Positions 1-9,394 of a stretch of 43,009 nucleotides of DNA are shown one piece after another. Source of the DNA: an uncultured Coriobacteriaceae bacterium (GTDB lineage: Bacteria; Actinomycetota; Coriobacteriia; Coriobacteriales; Atopobiaceae); contig CADCPM010000054.1 of NCBI GenBank assembly GCA_902803315.1, positions 1-43,009 of the forward strand, read 5' to 3'. The position numbers and the translations under genes are program-made. Position 1 is the stretch's first letter, and every line of letters begins with the position of its first letter. The notes below the pieces were generated by a model. That model did not search any database, was not told the DNA's origin, and saw only the letters and a program-made list of their open reading frames with translations.

Positions 1-1
1 C

Positions 2-643
2 GAGCTGCTGCTCTACACCGACGGCGTCAACGAGGCGTTCAACGTGGACGAGGAGGAGTACGGCAACGACCGCCTGGAGGCGTTCCTCATAGCTCACAAC
101 GACCTTGCGCCACAGGAGATCGTTCGCGCCCTGCGTGCCGACGTGGCTGCTTGGGCGGGCGAGGCCGAACAGTCCGACGACGTCACGATTCTTGCCCTGG
201 AATACGGAACGATGCCCGAGGTAACGAAGAGCGTAACCGTTCCCGCCCAGGAGGGTGAGCTCGATGGCCTTCGCGAGCTCATACATCAGGAGCTTGGCAA
301 CCGACTGTGTCCGCTCGAGGCGCAAAACAAGATCGACATTGCCCTTGAGGAGCTGTTCGTAAACGTGTGCCGCTATGCCTACCAGGATCAAAACAAGGTG
401 GGAAGCGTGGAGGTGACCTATACGTTTACCCCCAGCCCCTCGCGACTGACCGTCCAGCTGGTTGACGAGGGCATACCCTTTGACCCGCTTGCCTCTACTG
501 TGTTTGAGCCCGACGGCGTATCGTCGCTGGAAGACGCGATGCAGGGCGGGCTGGGCCTCATGATGACGAAGCGTAGTGTGGACGACTTGTCATACATACG
601 CGACGGAAATAAGAACTATGTTGTATTCACGAAGAGTTGGTAG
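2..643 (+). CDS. PP2C (SpoIIE-type) phosphatase with C-terminal anti-sigma-like ATPase domain, 5' end outside window
   Basis: The reading frame is open from base 2, so the gene starts before the window. The first residues read LLLYTDGVNEAFN, the conserved C-terminal motif of SpoIIE/RsbU PP2C phosphatases in which the Asp binds metal. After a linker, about residues 75-213 form a HATPase_c domain of the RsbW/SpoIIAB kind: an N-box NIALEELFVNVCRYAY and a late G-rich motif GGLGLMMTKRSVD. In the family, such proteins act in partner-switching by dephosphorylating an anti-anti-sigma factor and phosphorylating or binding a partner. No anti-anti-sigma gene is visible here. The stop lies 9 bases before the argC ATG, so co-transcription is likely. 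The cytoplasmic catalytic part is clear; any N-terminal sensor is out of view. Confidence 0.85.
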   Translation, partial: ELLLYTDGVNEAFNVDEEEYGNDRLEAFLIAHNDLAPQEIVRALRADVAAWAGEAEQSDDVTILALEYGTMPEVTKSVTVPAQEGELDGLRELIHQELGNRLCPLEAQNKIDIALEELFVNVCRYAYQDQNKVGSVEVTYTFTPSPSRLTVQLVDEGIPFDPLASTVFEPDGVSSLEDAMQGGLGLMMTKRSVDDLSYIRDGNKNYVVFTKSW

Positions 644-652
644 GGAGTGGCC

Positions 653-1588
653 ATGGCGGTTCGAGTGTACATAGACGGACAGAGCGGGACCACGGGCCTG
701 CAAATATATGAGCGCATCGGCGCGCGCGACGACTTGGAGCTCATGCGCATAGACGAAGACAAGCGCCACGACATGGAGGAGCGTCGCAAGTTCATAAACG
801 CGGCGGACATCGTGTTTTTGTGCCTGCCCGACGAGGGTGCGCGCGAGGCGGTGTCGCTCGTGGAGAACGATCGCGTGCGCCTCATAGACGCCTCCACGGC
901 TCATCGCACCGCGGACGGTTGGACATACGGCTTCCCCGAACTCAACCCAGCGCAGCGCGAGCGAATTGCACGTAGTACGCGCATCGCGAATCCCGGCTGC
1001 CATGCCACTGGCCTGATTTCCATAACGGCACCGCTCGTGCAGGCGGGCGTGCTGCCACGCGACTATCCGCTAACGTGCTATTCGCTTACGGGATACTCGG
1101 GTGGGGGAAAGCGCATGATCGCCGACTACGAGACCGAGGGGCGTCCGCACACGCTTGATGCCCCGGGAATCTATGGGCTCACGCTGCGGCATAAGCACCT
1201 TCCAGAGATGCAGAAGGTCTGCGGCCTTGCGCAACCGCCGGTGTTCATGCCGGTGGTGGACGATTACTACAAGGGCATGGCGACGTCGATTATGCTGCAC
1301 AATCGGTTGCTTGAGGGTTGTGCGAGCGCGCAAGAGGTACATGCGTGCCTGGCTGCGCACTACGAGGGTCAGCGCTTCGTGAAGGTGGTTCCCTTTGGGG
1401 AGAACGACCCCGTGCTCTATGCAAACAAGCTCGCGGGCACCAACGAGCTGCACATCGTGGTGTGCGGCGACGATGAGCTCACGTCCGTTACGGCGCTCTT
1501 CGACAACCTGGGCAAAGGCGCCTCGGGTGCGGCGGTGCAAAACATGAACATAGCCTTGGGCATTGACGAGGCAGTCGGCCTCTGCTGA
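653..1588 (+). CDS. argC: N-acetyl-gamma-glutamyl-phosphate reductase
   Basis: ArgC reduces N-acetyl-glutamyl phosphate to the semialdehyde with NADPH in arginine biosynthesis. The N-terminus MAVRVYIDGQSGTTGLQIYERI is the dinucleotide-binding start of the short (type 2, about 310 residue) ArgC group, and IANPGCHATG holds the catalytic Cys. The length of 311 residues is normal for that group. ATG 653 is preferred over GTG 647 because GGGAG lies 5-6 bases upstream of the ATG. No other arg gene is nearby, so argC is detached from its pathway genes here. The stop is followed within 10 bases by a long palindrome. Assignment is firm. Confidence 0.93.
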   Translation: MAVRVYIDGQSGTTGLQIYERIGARDDLELMRIDEDKRHDMEERRKFINAADIVFLCLPDEGAREAVSLVENDRVRLIDASTAHRTADGWTYGFPELNPAQRERIARSTRIANPGCHATGLISITAPLVQAGVLPRDYPLTCYSLTGYSGGGKRMIADYETEGRPHTLDAPGIYGLTLRHKHLPEMQKVCGLAQPPVFMPVVDDYYKGMATSIMLHNRLLEGCASAQEVHACLAAHYEGQRFVKVVPFGENDPVLYANKLAGTNELHIVVCGDDELTSVTALFDNLGKGASGAAVQNMNIALGIDEAVGLC

Positions 1589-1596
1589 TCGTTTGG

Positions 1597-1669
1597 CCCC
1601 AACTAAGGGACAGTCCCCAAGTTAGGGTTTTCGGAAAACCCTAACTTGGGGACTGTCCCTTAGTCGGGG
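1597..1669. repeat. 73-bp palindrome, 35-bp arms (GGGACAGTCCCC family, copy A)
   Basis: Bases 1597-1631 and 1635-1669 are inverted copies with one mismatch, separated by a 3-base loop. The arm contains GGGACAGTCCCC followed by AAGTTAGGG. There is no T-run on either side, so a classical terminator is not obvious, although the hairpin could stop transcription or block 3' exonucleases after argC. A second copy with the same arm length and related sequence lies at 41703-41778. Confidence 0.9.
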
Positions 1670-1682
1670 CTACCCATCGGGC

Positions 1683-1774
1683 TGCCGACAATTTCGGACG
1701 TTTCGGGGCCGATTTGGCCTGCCTAACTTCCGATTTTATAGGCACCCCAACAGCTACCAATAAAAACGGAAGTG
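1683..1774. repeat. Array 1 of alternating 20-bp repeats (3 sites)
   Basis: Three 20-bp sites match the consensus TGCCGAYAAAATCGGAAGTT: 1683-1702 (plus), 1725-1744 (minus) and 1755-1774 (plus, diverged). Start-to-start distances are 42 and 30 bases. The last two form a 50-bp inverted pair with a 10-base loop. Each site has its own small dyad (CCGAY..ATCGG). The partner expected 30 bases before the first site is missing, and palindrome copy A ends just there. The same repeat forms a longer array at 7137-7329. Confidence 0.85.
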
Positions 1775-1800
1775 AGGGGCCCACACAACGTGGCGAAGAG

Positions 1801-1822
1801 CACAAAATTTGGCAATTTTGTG
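1801..1822. repeat. Short palindrome, 9-bp arms
   Basis: CACAAAATT and AATTTTGTG flank a 4-base centre. This AT-rich dyad sits in the 483-base gap between argC and the ATPase gene. It could be an operator, but no gene starts close enough downstream to assign it. Confidence 0.5.
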
Positions 1823-1887
1823 TCTATCGAAACATAAAAGGAGCATCGAGCCATGCAACGACGAGGAGGGTCGCGCGCCGAGGGCCC

Positions 1888-1949
1888 CACTACTCGTTCT
1901 CCAGGAAGGCGCTGCTCTGCCGGTCTCAAAGGCTCTCGCACACGCCTCG
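1888..1949 (-). pseudogene. Remnant of the 3' end of an ABC exporter gene
   Basis: Read on the minus strand this stretch gives GVCESL-stop-DRQSSAFLENE-stop. It matches the last codons of the intact exporter at 3541-5346 (GVYESLWDRQSGAFLESE), with the Trp codon changed to TGA. About 60 bases align with around 80% identity. The remnant lies on the far side of the AAA ATPase gene in the same orientation as the intact exporter. The likely origin is a second, paralogous exporter gene (or a duplicated end) that was lost, or an insertion that duplicated the 3' end. Only these terminal codons survive. Confidence 0.75.
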
Positions 1950-2071
1950 ACGAGGAGCATAAACGGGTTTATTGAAATAGATTTAGGAGAATATAATTAC
2001 GGAAAATCAATTCACCGAAAAATGATTCACCTATCCATGCTACCATGGAGTTGGTCAATGAAGGGAGATCC

Positions 2072-3475
2072 ATGTTCATAGGACGAAATGGGGAGCTCGC
2101 AACGCTTGAGCGCCTCTACCGCAAACAAGGATTCCAGTTTCCCGCCGTCTATGGACGCCGTCGAGTGGGAAAGACGACCCTCATCAGCAGGTTCGTCCAA
2201 GACAAGCCAACCGTGTTCTTCACCGCGATCGAGGGGAACCTGCCCGCAAACCTCCGCCTGCTGAGCGCGGCGATCCGCGCCTTCGAGGCTCCCGATGCTG
2301 ATCCCAGCTCTGCGCCAGTGTACCGCGACCTCTACGAGGCGCTCGACGCCGTGTTCAGGATGGCTGCCTCGCAACACCTCGTCTTTGTCATCGATGAGTA
2401 CCCATACCTTGCAAAGGCGGACCCGAGCGTTTCGTCCATGCTCCAGGGTCTCATCGACCGTTATCGCGAAAGCTCCCAGCTCTACCTCATACTGTGTGGC
2501 TCGTCGCTTTCCTTCATGAGAGAGCAACTTCTCGACGATAAGAGTCCGCTTTACGGGCGCAGAACCGCGCAGATTGAGCTCGCGCCCTTCGACTTCTTCG
2601 ACGCTCTTGGGTTCTTTCCCAACGTGCCTGCAACCGACGCGCTGCAGTACTATGCGATGGCGGGAGGGGTCCCCCTCTACCTCAGGCAATTCGACCCTTC
2701 CCTCTCCTTCGAGGAGAACGTCTGCGAGGCGTTCCTTAGCCCGGAGTCGCTGCTCTATGACGAGCCGACCAACCTCATCAAGCAGGAAGTCCAGAAGGCC
2801 GCGCCGTTCAACGCGGTCATCCAGGCCATTGCGGAGGGCCGCTCGCAGAACAACGAGATCGCGACGGCGGTCGGCGTCCAGACTTCCGAGCTTACGTACT
2901 ACCTCAAGGAGCTGCGCAGCATCGGCCTCGTGAGCAGGGAGATGCCTGTTGTTGCGGGGAGCAGGCGGGCAATCTATCGACTCTCCGACAGCCTCTTCCG
3001 CTTCTGGTACCGCTTTGTGCTTCCCAACCGCACGGCAATTGAGCGCGGCATGCAGCAACGCGTGCTACGAAGTATCCAGATGGGGCTGCCTACGTTCTGC
3101 GGACCGGCGTTTGAGGACGTCTGTGCCCAGTGGCTCTGGAGGCAAAACGCTGGCGGGTTCCTGCCCGTCGAGTTCGGTGACCTTGGGCGCTGGTGGGGCA
3201 ACGACCCCAAGTTGCGGGAGGAGGCCGAGATCGATCTCGTCGGCGTCGACGACGGCCGCACCGTGCTCGTGGGGGAGTGCAAGTGGAGGAACGAGGGCCT
3301 CGACAGGGATGTCGTCGAGACGCTTGAGCATCGCAGCGGTCTCGTGCATGCGCAACCCGGCTCGTGGTTGTACGCCTTCTCGAAGTCTGGTTTCACGCGC
3401 GGCGCTGTCGAGGCAGCAGCGTCCCACGGGCATACGCGGCTCGTCGCGTTCGAAGACATGTGCAATGTCCCCTAA
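2072..3475 (+). CDS. AAA ATPase with C-terminal DUF234 nuclease-like domain
   Basis: The first 230 residues are an ATPase_2-type AAA domain: MFIGRNGELATLERL, Walker A GRRRVGKT, Walker B LVFVIDEYPYLA. A winged-helix section follows (NNEIATAVGVQTSELTYYLKELRSIGLV). The C-terminal DUF234 part starts near RAIYRLSDSLFRFWYRF and ends with EIDLVG...VGECKW, which fits the D...ExK core of PD-(D/E)XK nucleases. ATG 2072 is chosen because GAAGGGAGA lies just upstream; ATG 2045 has no ribosome site. Members are common in archaea and anaerobic bacteria and their cellular role is unknown; defence or mobile-element functions are only a guess. The gene lies between a remnant and an intact copy of an ABC exporter 3' end, a sign that this segment was rearranged. 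Confidence 0.85.
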   Translation: MFIGRNGELATLERLYRKQGFQFPAVYGRRRVGKTTLISRFVQDKPTVFFTAIEGNLPANLRLLSAAIRAFEAPDADPSSAPVYRDLYEALDAVFRMAASQHLVFVIDEYPYLAKADPSVSSMLQGLIDRYRESSQLYLILCGSSLSFMREQLLDDKSPLYGRRTAQIELAPFDFFDALGFFPNVPATDALQYYAMAGGVPLYLRQFDPSLSFEENVCEAFLSPESLLYDEPTNLIKQEVQKAAPFNAVIQAIAEGRSQNNEIATAVGVQTSELTYYLKELRSIGLVSREMPVVAGSRRAIYRLSDSLFRFWYRFVLPNRTAIERGMQQRVLRSIQMGLPTFCGPAFEDVCAQWLWRQNAGGFLPVEFGDLGRWWGNDPKLREEAEIDLVGVDDGRTVLVGECKWRNEGLDRDVVETLEHRSGLVHAQPGSWLYAFSKSGFTRGAVEAAASHGHTRLVAFEDMCNVP

Positions 3476-3540
3476 TCTCGGGTGGAGAGTATATGTGGGA
3501 GCGCTAGTGTATGCCGTGACGGCGAGCACCCCAGAGGCCA

Positions 3541-5346
<1,806 letters not shown>

Positions 5347-5416
5347 GCTTGCCTCTCTTTCGCTTGGGTGCGTGTACCATTATGCTACTGTTCGGGCAAT
5401 GAGGAGCATTCACCTT

Positions 5417-5557
5417 GGCTCCCTCTCTCAAAGAGCGGCCAAATCCGAGAGGGAGCGCTGGAAAGCAAGCCATGCGAGTTTCCGCGGAGCGGACTGTCCG
5501 AGCATGGCGCTTTCCACGCTCTCGGAAGGATTTGGCCGCTCTTTGAGAGAGGGAGCC
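5417..5557. repeat. 141-bp imperfect palindrome upstream of the esterase gene
   Basis: The outer arms 5417-5446 and 5528-5557 are perfect 30-base inverted copies. The inner part is also largely self-complementary (GAGAGGGAGCG with CGCTCTC, CCATGC with GCATGG), leaving a centre of about 25 bases. The element ends 15 bases before the esterase ATG and covers almost all of the space between the divergent exporter and esterase genes. It resembles a MITE or a large REP-like element. No clear target duplication was found. Confidence 0.85.
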
Positions 5558-5572
5558 TCCCAGGAGGCACGT

Positions 5573-6280
5573 ATGGGCTATGTTGCAGTGGACGATATGC
5601 GCGTTGTGGCGGAACCGCCGGATGCGGATGCGCCGATCGTATACGTGGTCGACTCGCCGGAGCATCCGCTCGCCCTCGTTGGCGCGGCAAAAGACCTTGC
5701 GGTAACTGTCGTGAGCGTGCCGGTGCGAAATTGGAACGACGCGCTTACGCCCTGGCCTGCGGCGGGTCTGTATCGAGGCGAGCCGGACTTCGGGGGAGAG
5801 GCACGACGCACGCTGGACGAGCTTCTCGATTGTGCGATTCCCTCGTTTGAGGAGGAAGCAGGGTTGCGTCCGCCTAGGCGTGCCATCTGCGGCTATTCGC
5901 TCGGTGGGCTCTTCTCGCTCTATGCCTTTGTGCGTAGCGAGGCGTTTGGTGCCTGCGCGTGCGTTTCGGGCTCAGTCTGGTATGAGGGTTGGGTCGACTA
6001 CCTGCGCGATCTCGACTGCGCCCTCTTGGGGAGGTTCGCGTACCTTTCGGTGGGCACCAAGGAGAAACGCGCCTCGCGACCTTTGCTCAAGCGAGTTGAG
6101 CGAAACATGGAGGAATGTGTTCGTATTTTGGAAGGGCGCGGCTGCAAGGTACGCTATGTTACGGGTCCGGGGAACCACTTCGCGCATGTGAAGGAGCGCC
6201 TTGGCCTTGGGCTTGCGGGGCTTGCGGAATACCTTTGCGGGGATGCCGAGTTGCGAAAGAGCACACGAGAGGGGTCTTGA
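5573..6280 (+). CDS. Putative esterase, alpha/beta hydrolase fold
   Basis: 235 residues. The nucleophile elbow CGYSLGGLFSLYAF fits GxSxGG of the esterase D / Fes-IroE group (Pfam Esterase). A late GPGNHFAHV supplies the catalytic His, and LSVGTKEKRAS precedes the acid region. No signal peptide is seen, so it should be cytoplasmic. ATG 5573 follows AGGAGG at 5562-5567; the frame is open further upstream only because it reads through the palindrome. The stop overlaps the next start by one base (TGATG), so the esterase and the HAD phosphatase are translationally coupled. The substrate is unknown; carbohydrate or siderophore esters are usual in the family. Confidence 0.8.
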   Translation: MGYVAVDDMRVVAEPPDADAPIVYVVDSPEHPLALVGAAKDLAVTVVSVPVRNWNDALTPWPAAGLYRGEPDFGGEARRTLDELLDCAIPSFEEEAGLRPPRRAICGYSLGGLFSLYAFVRSEAFGACACVSGSVWYEGWVDYLRDLDCALLGRFAYLSVGTKEKRASRPLLKRVERNMEECVRILEGRGCKVRYVTGPGNHFAHVKERLGLGLAGLAEYLCGDAELRKSTREGS

Positions 6281-7098
6281 TGTTGTACAAATTGCTCGCC
6301 TTGGACATGGACGGAACGCTGTTGACCTCCAAAAAGACCGTCTCGGAGGGGACGCGCAGGGCACTTGAGGACTTGTCTGCAAAAGGCGTGCCCCTTGCGT
6401 TTTGCACGGGTCGAAACTTCCTGGAGCTTTTGGATTGGCCGCGTGAGCTGCCGTTCATTCGCTATGGGGTGCTGGCAAGCGGCGCTGTTGTGCACGACTT
6501 TGCCAGCAACAGCACGCTGGAGGTTCGCCCTCTGCAAACCGATGCGCTTCTGCAGGCGCTCCAAATAGCCCAGGCGGAGGACGTTATGGTCCATGTGATG
6601 GCCGTGCGCGAGTCGGTGGTGCGCAGTCAGGACATCCAGAATATGGAACACTATGGCATGGGCGTGTATCAGTCGATGTTCGAGCGCATTTGCACGCGCG
6701 AGGACGATCCCGCGGCGTGGATGTGCGACCATCCCGGGCAGGTGGTTAAGCTTAACTTCTATCATACGGACTCCACTGCGCGCGACCGCACGCGCGAGCG
6801 CCTGGCGGCAGCGGGCCTTCCCCTTACGCTCGCCAACGCCGAGGAGGGCTCCGTCGAGTGCAGCGCGCAGGGGGTAAGCAAGGGAGAAGGGCTACGGCTC
6901 CTTGCCGAGCATTTGGGTGCTACGCTTGAGGACGTCGTTGCGGTGGGGGACTCCGACAACGACTCGGCTGCGCTGCAGGCAGTCGGCATGCCGGTGGCCA
7001 TGGGCAACGCGAGCGACTCCATAAAGCGCATGTGCAAGCTGGTGGTTGCCGACAACGACCACGACGGCATCGTGGAGGCCATCGAGCGCCTATTCTAG
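6280..7098 (+). CDS. HAD-superfamily Cof-type phosphatase
   Basis: 272 residues. Motif I LALDMDGTLL carries the nucleophile Asp. The later motifs are SKGEGLRLL (Lys) and VVAVGDSDNDSAAL (metal-binding acids), and the C2B cap between them is typical of Cof/YidA proteins. In the family these hydrolyse sugar phosphates, flavin or pyridoxal phosphates in the cytoplasm. The start overlaps the esterase stop, so the two form one transcription unit. The specific substrate cannot be told. The array of 20-bp repeats begins about 40 bases after the stop. Confidence 0.88.
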   Translation: MLYKLLALDMDGTLLTSKKTVSEGTRRALEDLSAKGVPLAFCTGRNFLELLDWPRELPFIRYGVLASGAVVHDFASNSTLEVRPLQTDALLQALQIAQAEDVMVHVMAVRESVVRSQDIQNMEHYGMGVYQSMFERICTREDDPAAWMCDHPGQVVKLNFYHTDSTARDRTRERLAAAGLPLTLANAEEGSVECSAQGVSKGEGLRLLAEHLGATLEDVVAVGDSDNDSAALQAVGMPVAMGNASDSIKRMCKLVVADNDHDGIVEAIERLF

Positions 7099-7136
7099 GC
7101 GTGCTTGGCGTATGCATGCTTGGTTGGGATTGGCTG

Positions 7137-7329
7137 CATGTCCGAAATTGTCGGCAGCGTGGCGGGTGCGGATAAAATCGGATGTTTGGGCACTTGTTTT
7201 GCTTGCTTAACGTCCGGTTTTATAGGCAGCCAATTCGATGCACATAATTTCGGAAGTTTGGACCGCCTGGCGGGGCAGTAACTTCCGATTTTATCGGCAC
7301 GTTTTGGGTTGCCGACAAAAACGGAAGTT
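7137..7329. repeat. Array 2 of alternating 20-bp repeats (6 sites, three inverted pairs)
   Basis: Sites 7137 (minus, diverged), 7167 (plus), 7209 (minus), 7239 (plus), 7280 (minus) and 7310 (plus) fit TGCCGAYAAAATCGGAAGTT. Spacing is 30, 42, 30, 41, 30 bases, and orientation alternates strictly. Each minus/plus pair is a 50-bp inverted repeat with a 10-base loop; pairs recur every 71-72 bases. The loops and the 21-22 base linkers are not conserved, only the 20-mers are. The array fills most of the 318-base gap between two convergent genes. The layout recalls BIME/REPIN clusters. Confidence 0.88.
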
Positions 7330-7416
7330 CCGACCCTCTAGGAAAATGGGCTCGACCGTCCCGATCCCGTGGAGGAGCCCCTAGAGGTCCGCAATGTCCG
7401 TGCTTGTCTGCGTCCG

Positions 7417-8403
7417 TCAATCGTCTGGTCCAACGCTGCGCGAACGGGGCTTCTCTCTTGCAAGGATGCGTTGCATCACGTTGCCAAACAGGGCGGCAAG
7501 CACCTGCTGAAACGGCGTCGCGATGATGGCGGGAAACATGACCTCGGGCCCAAAGTACTGTGCTGCCAGCACAGCTCCCGCGGTCACGTTGCGAATGCCG
7601 CAGGAAAACGAGAGCGACACAAAGCGCCCCTCGTCTCCCTTGCTCAGCACGCGTGCCAACGCCATGCCCACCAAAAAGCTGCCGACCGCAAGGCCCAGCA
7701 TGAGCGCCATGATACCCACGAGCTGCGGCGTAAGGTGGCGCAGGGGCTCCGCGATGCCCGTGGCGTTGGTTGCCACGATAACGGGCAGCAGCAGTCGCGA
7801 CAAGGGCATGGTTGCCGGAGCGAGCGTCCGCTGCGCCCAGCCGTGCGAGGCCTCGTTGAGCAAAGTCGCCAAAAGAGCGGGGATAGCCACCATGTAGGCC
7901 ATGTTGCCCATCATTCCTAGCGTGTCTATTTGCACAGTGGTCCCTACCAGCGCTTTAAGGGTAAAGGGAATGGTAAAGGGCGACGCAAGCGTAGAGGCGA
8001 GCAGCGTCGAGAGTCCCAGTGCCAGCTCACCCGAGAACATGCCAATCCACATAATGGTGGAGGCGCCAATGGGGACGGTGTATTCCAAAACGACACCAGC
8101 CACGGTGGGGGAGCCCGCGCCAAAGATGAGGCTCGCTATGAGGAAGACGGCCAAAGGCATAAGAAGATGCACGACCAAAAGGGTAATGACGATGGGCAAG
8201 GGTCTGCGTACGGCCACGCGCATGGCGGCAAGGTCGTTGGAAAGCGAGTTCTGAAACGTCATGATGGCAAAGAAGGTGGGGATGAGTGGCTTTATGGGCA
8301 AAAGCGTTTGCGGAAAGAGCACTCCCACCACAACGCCTGCGGGCACGATGACCATGAGGTGCGCACCAATGAACGTGCCGATCCTCTGCCAAAGTCCAGC
8401 CAA
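7417..8403 (-). CDS. BASS-family (bile acid:sodium symporter) transporter
   Basis: 328 residues with about nine to ten membrane helices. Typical segments are GVLFPQTLLPIKPLIPTFFAIMTFQNSL, TVPIGASTIMWIGMF and the late SFSCGIRNVTAGAVLAAQYFGPEVMFPAI, which match the SBF fold with its crossover region. BASS proteins move organic anions such as bile acids, pyruvate, pantoate or other keto acids with sodium. TTG 8403 is preferred: GAGGGAG lies 5 bases upstream, while the longer reading frame would overlap the preceding gene. It begins 13 bases after the lipoprotein gene stop, so the two are almost certainly co-expressed. The substrate is unknown; a product of the lipoprotein is a reasonable guess. 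Confidence 0.85.
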   Translation of the reverse strand: MAGLWQRIGTFIGAHLMVIVPAGVVVGVLFPQTLLPIKPLIPTFFAIMTFQNSLSNDLAAMRVAVRRPLPIVITLLVVHLLMPLAVFLIASLIFGAGSPTVAGVVLEYTVPIGASTIMWIGMFSGELALGLSTLLASTLASPFTIPFTLKALVGTTVQIDTLGMMGNMAYMVAIPALLATLLNEASHGWAQRTLAPATMPLSRLLLPVIVATNATGIAEPLRHLTPQLVGIMALMLGLAVGSFLVGMALARVLSKGDEGRFVSLSFSCGIRNVTAGAVLAAQYFGPEVMFPAIIATPFQQVLAALFGNVMQRILAREKPRSRSVGPDD

Positions 8404-8416
8404 TGCAACTCCCTCT

Positions 8417-9394
8417 CTACCGAACGTCAAACGACCCCAAATACCGGAAGACAAACGCTTGGTTGTCCTTCGTCAGCGTATCATAGGCGTCAAATCCCAT
8501 GTTCGAGCATTCCACCAGGTAGGTGTATTCGCCTAGCTCGGTCTTTCGGGGCCGGTCGTGCACGGTAACAACCGTGGCGCCTGCGCTCTTTACGTCTTCC
8601 AGCAGCTTGCCAAGGTCGCTGGCCTTACCCGAGGCAAGGAAGGCCATGCGGCTCGCAGGCTCCTTCGAAGGCTCTTGCGTTGACAGCACATAGAAGCGCG
8701 TCTTGTTGGCGCTGCTCATCTGGATGTTGTCTGCCGCAACCTCGAGCCCGTAGACACCAGCCGCCGCGGCGGAGCCAATGGCGGCGCAGTCGTTCCCTTG
8801 GGCCTCGGAGGCCATGCGAGCGCCCTCCGCGGTGCTCGCCACCTCAATGACCTCAGCGTTAGGCAGGTTCTTCTTGAGCCACTCTGATCCCTGCGCGATT
8901 CCCTGCTTGTGCGAGTAGACGGTCTTTATGCCGGCGAGGTCGGCGCCAGGCTTGGTGAGAAGGTTCTGGCTAATGGGAAGCTCGACCTCTCCCACGATAC
9001 CGATGTTGTCGTGCGTTACGACCTCGTCCAGGTATTCCGCAATGGGTCCACCAATGGTGTTTTCCTGAGGTATTACCGCATAGTCCGTGGTGCCGTCCAA
9101 TACGGCCTTAACGGAAGCGGCCACGTCCTCCTGCGGCAGGTAGGTCCCTTGTCCCCCAAAGAAGAGCTGGCATGCCTCCTGGGTGTAGGTGCCCTCTGGC
9201 CCCAGGTAGCTTACGCGCGCCTTGGACCAGTCTTTTTGCTGTTGGCTGGATACATTGGACGAGGATGAGGACGCAGCCGTGGCGGAGGACGTTGCTGCGG
9301 AAGAGCTCGCGGACGAGCCAGCAGTCGGTACCGCACACCCTGCGAGGGCAAGCGTTGCGGTGAGTATGAGGGCGACGAGCCTATTCGTTTGCAT
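8417..9394 (-). CDS. Lipoprotein with prephenate dehydratase and ACT domains
   Basis: 325 residues. The signal peptide ends in the lipobox LALAGC (Cys20), then comes a Ser/Ala-rich linker to about residue 55. Residues 60-240 are a prephenate dehydratase domain: LGPEGTYT (64-71), ENTIGG (111-116), SHKQGIAQ (161-168), AAIGSAAAAGVYGL (204-217) and NKTRF (230-234). The Asn, Gln and Thr known to matter in PheA are present. Residues 250-325 are an ACT-like domain with HDRP in place of the usual ESRP. PheA normally makes phenylpyruvate from prephenate in the cytoplasm; here it should sit outside the membrane. ATG 9394 is chosen because the lipoprotein signal starts there. It overlaps the upstream gene by 14 bases. 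It could be an enzyme or a binding protein, since the fold resembles type II periplasmic binding proteins. Confidence 0.85.
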   Translation of the reverse strand: MQTNRLVALILTATLALAGCAVPTAGSSASSSAATSSATAASSSSSNVSSQQQKDWSKARVSYLGPEGTYTQEACQLFFGGQGTYLPQEDVAASVKAVLDGTTDYAVIPQENTIGGPIAEYLDEVVTHDNIGIVGEVELPISQNLLTKPGADLAGIKTVYSHKQGIAQGSEWLKKNLPNAEVIEVASTAEGARMASEAQGNDCAAIGSAAAAGVYGLEVAADNIQMSSANKTRFYVLSTQEPSKEPASRMAFLASGKASDLGKLLEDVKSAGATVVTVHDRPRKTELGEYTYLVECSNMGFDAYDTLTKDNQAFVFRYLGSFDVR

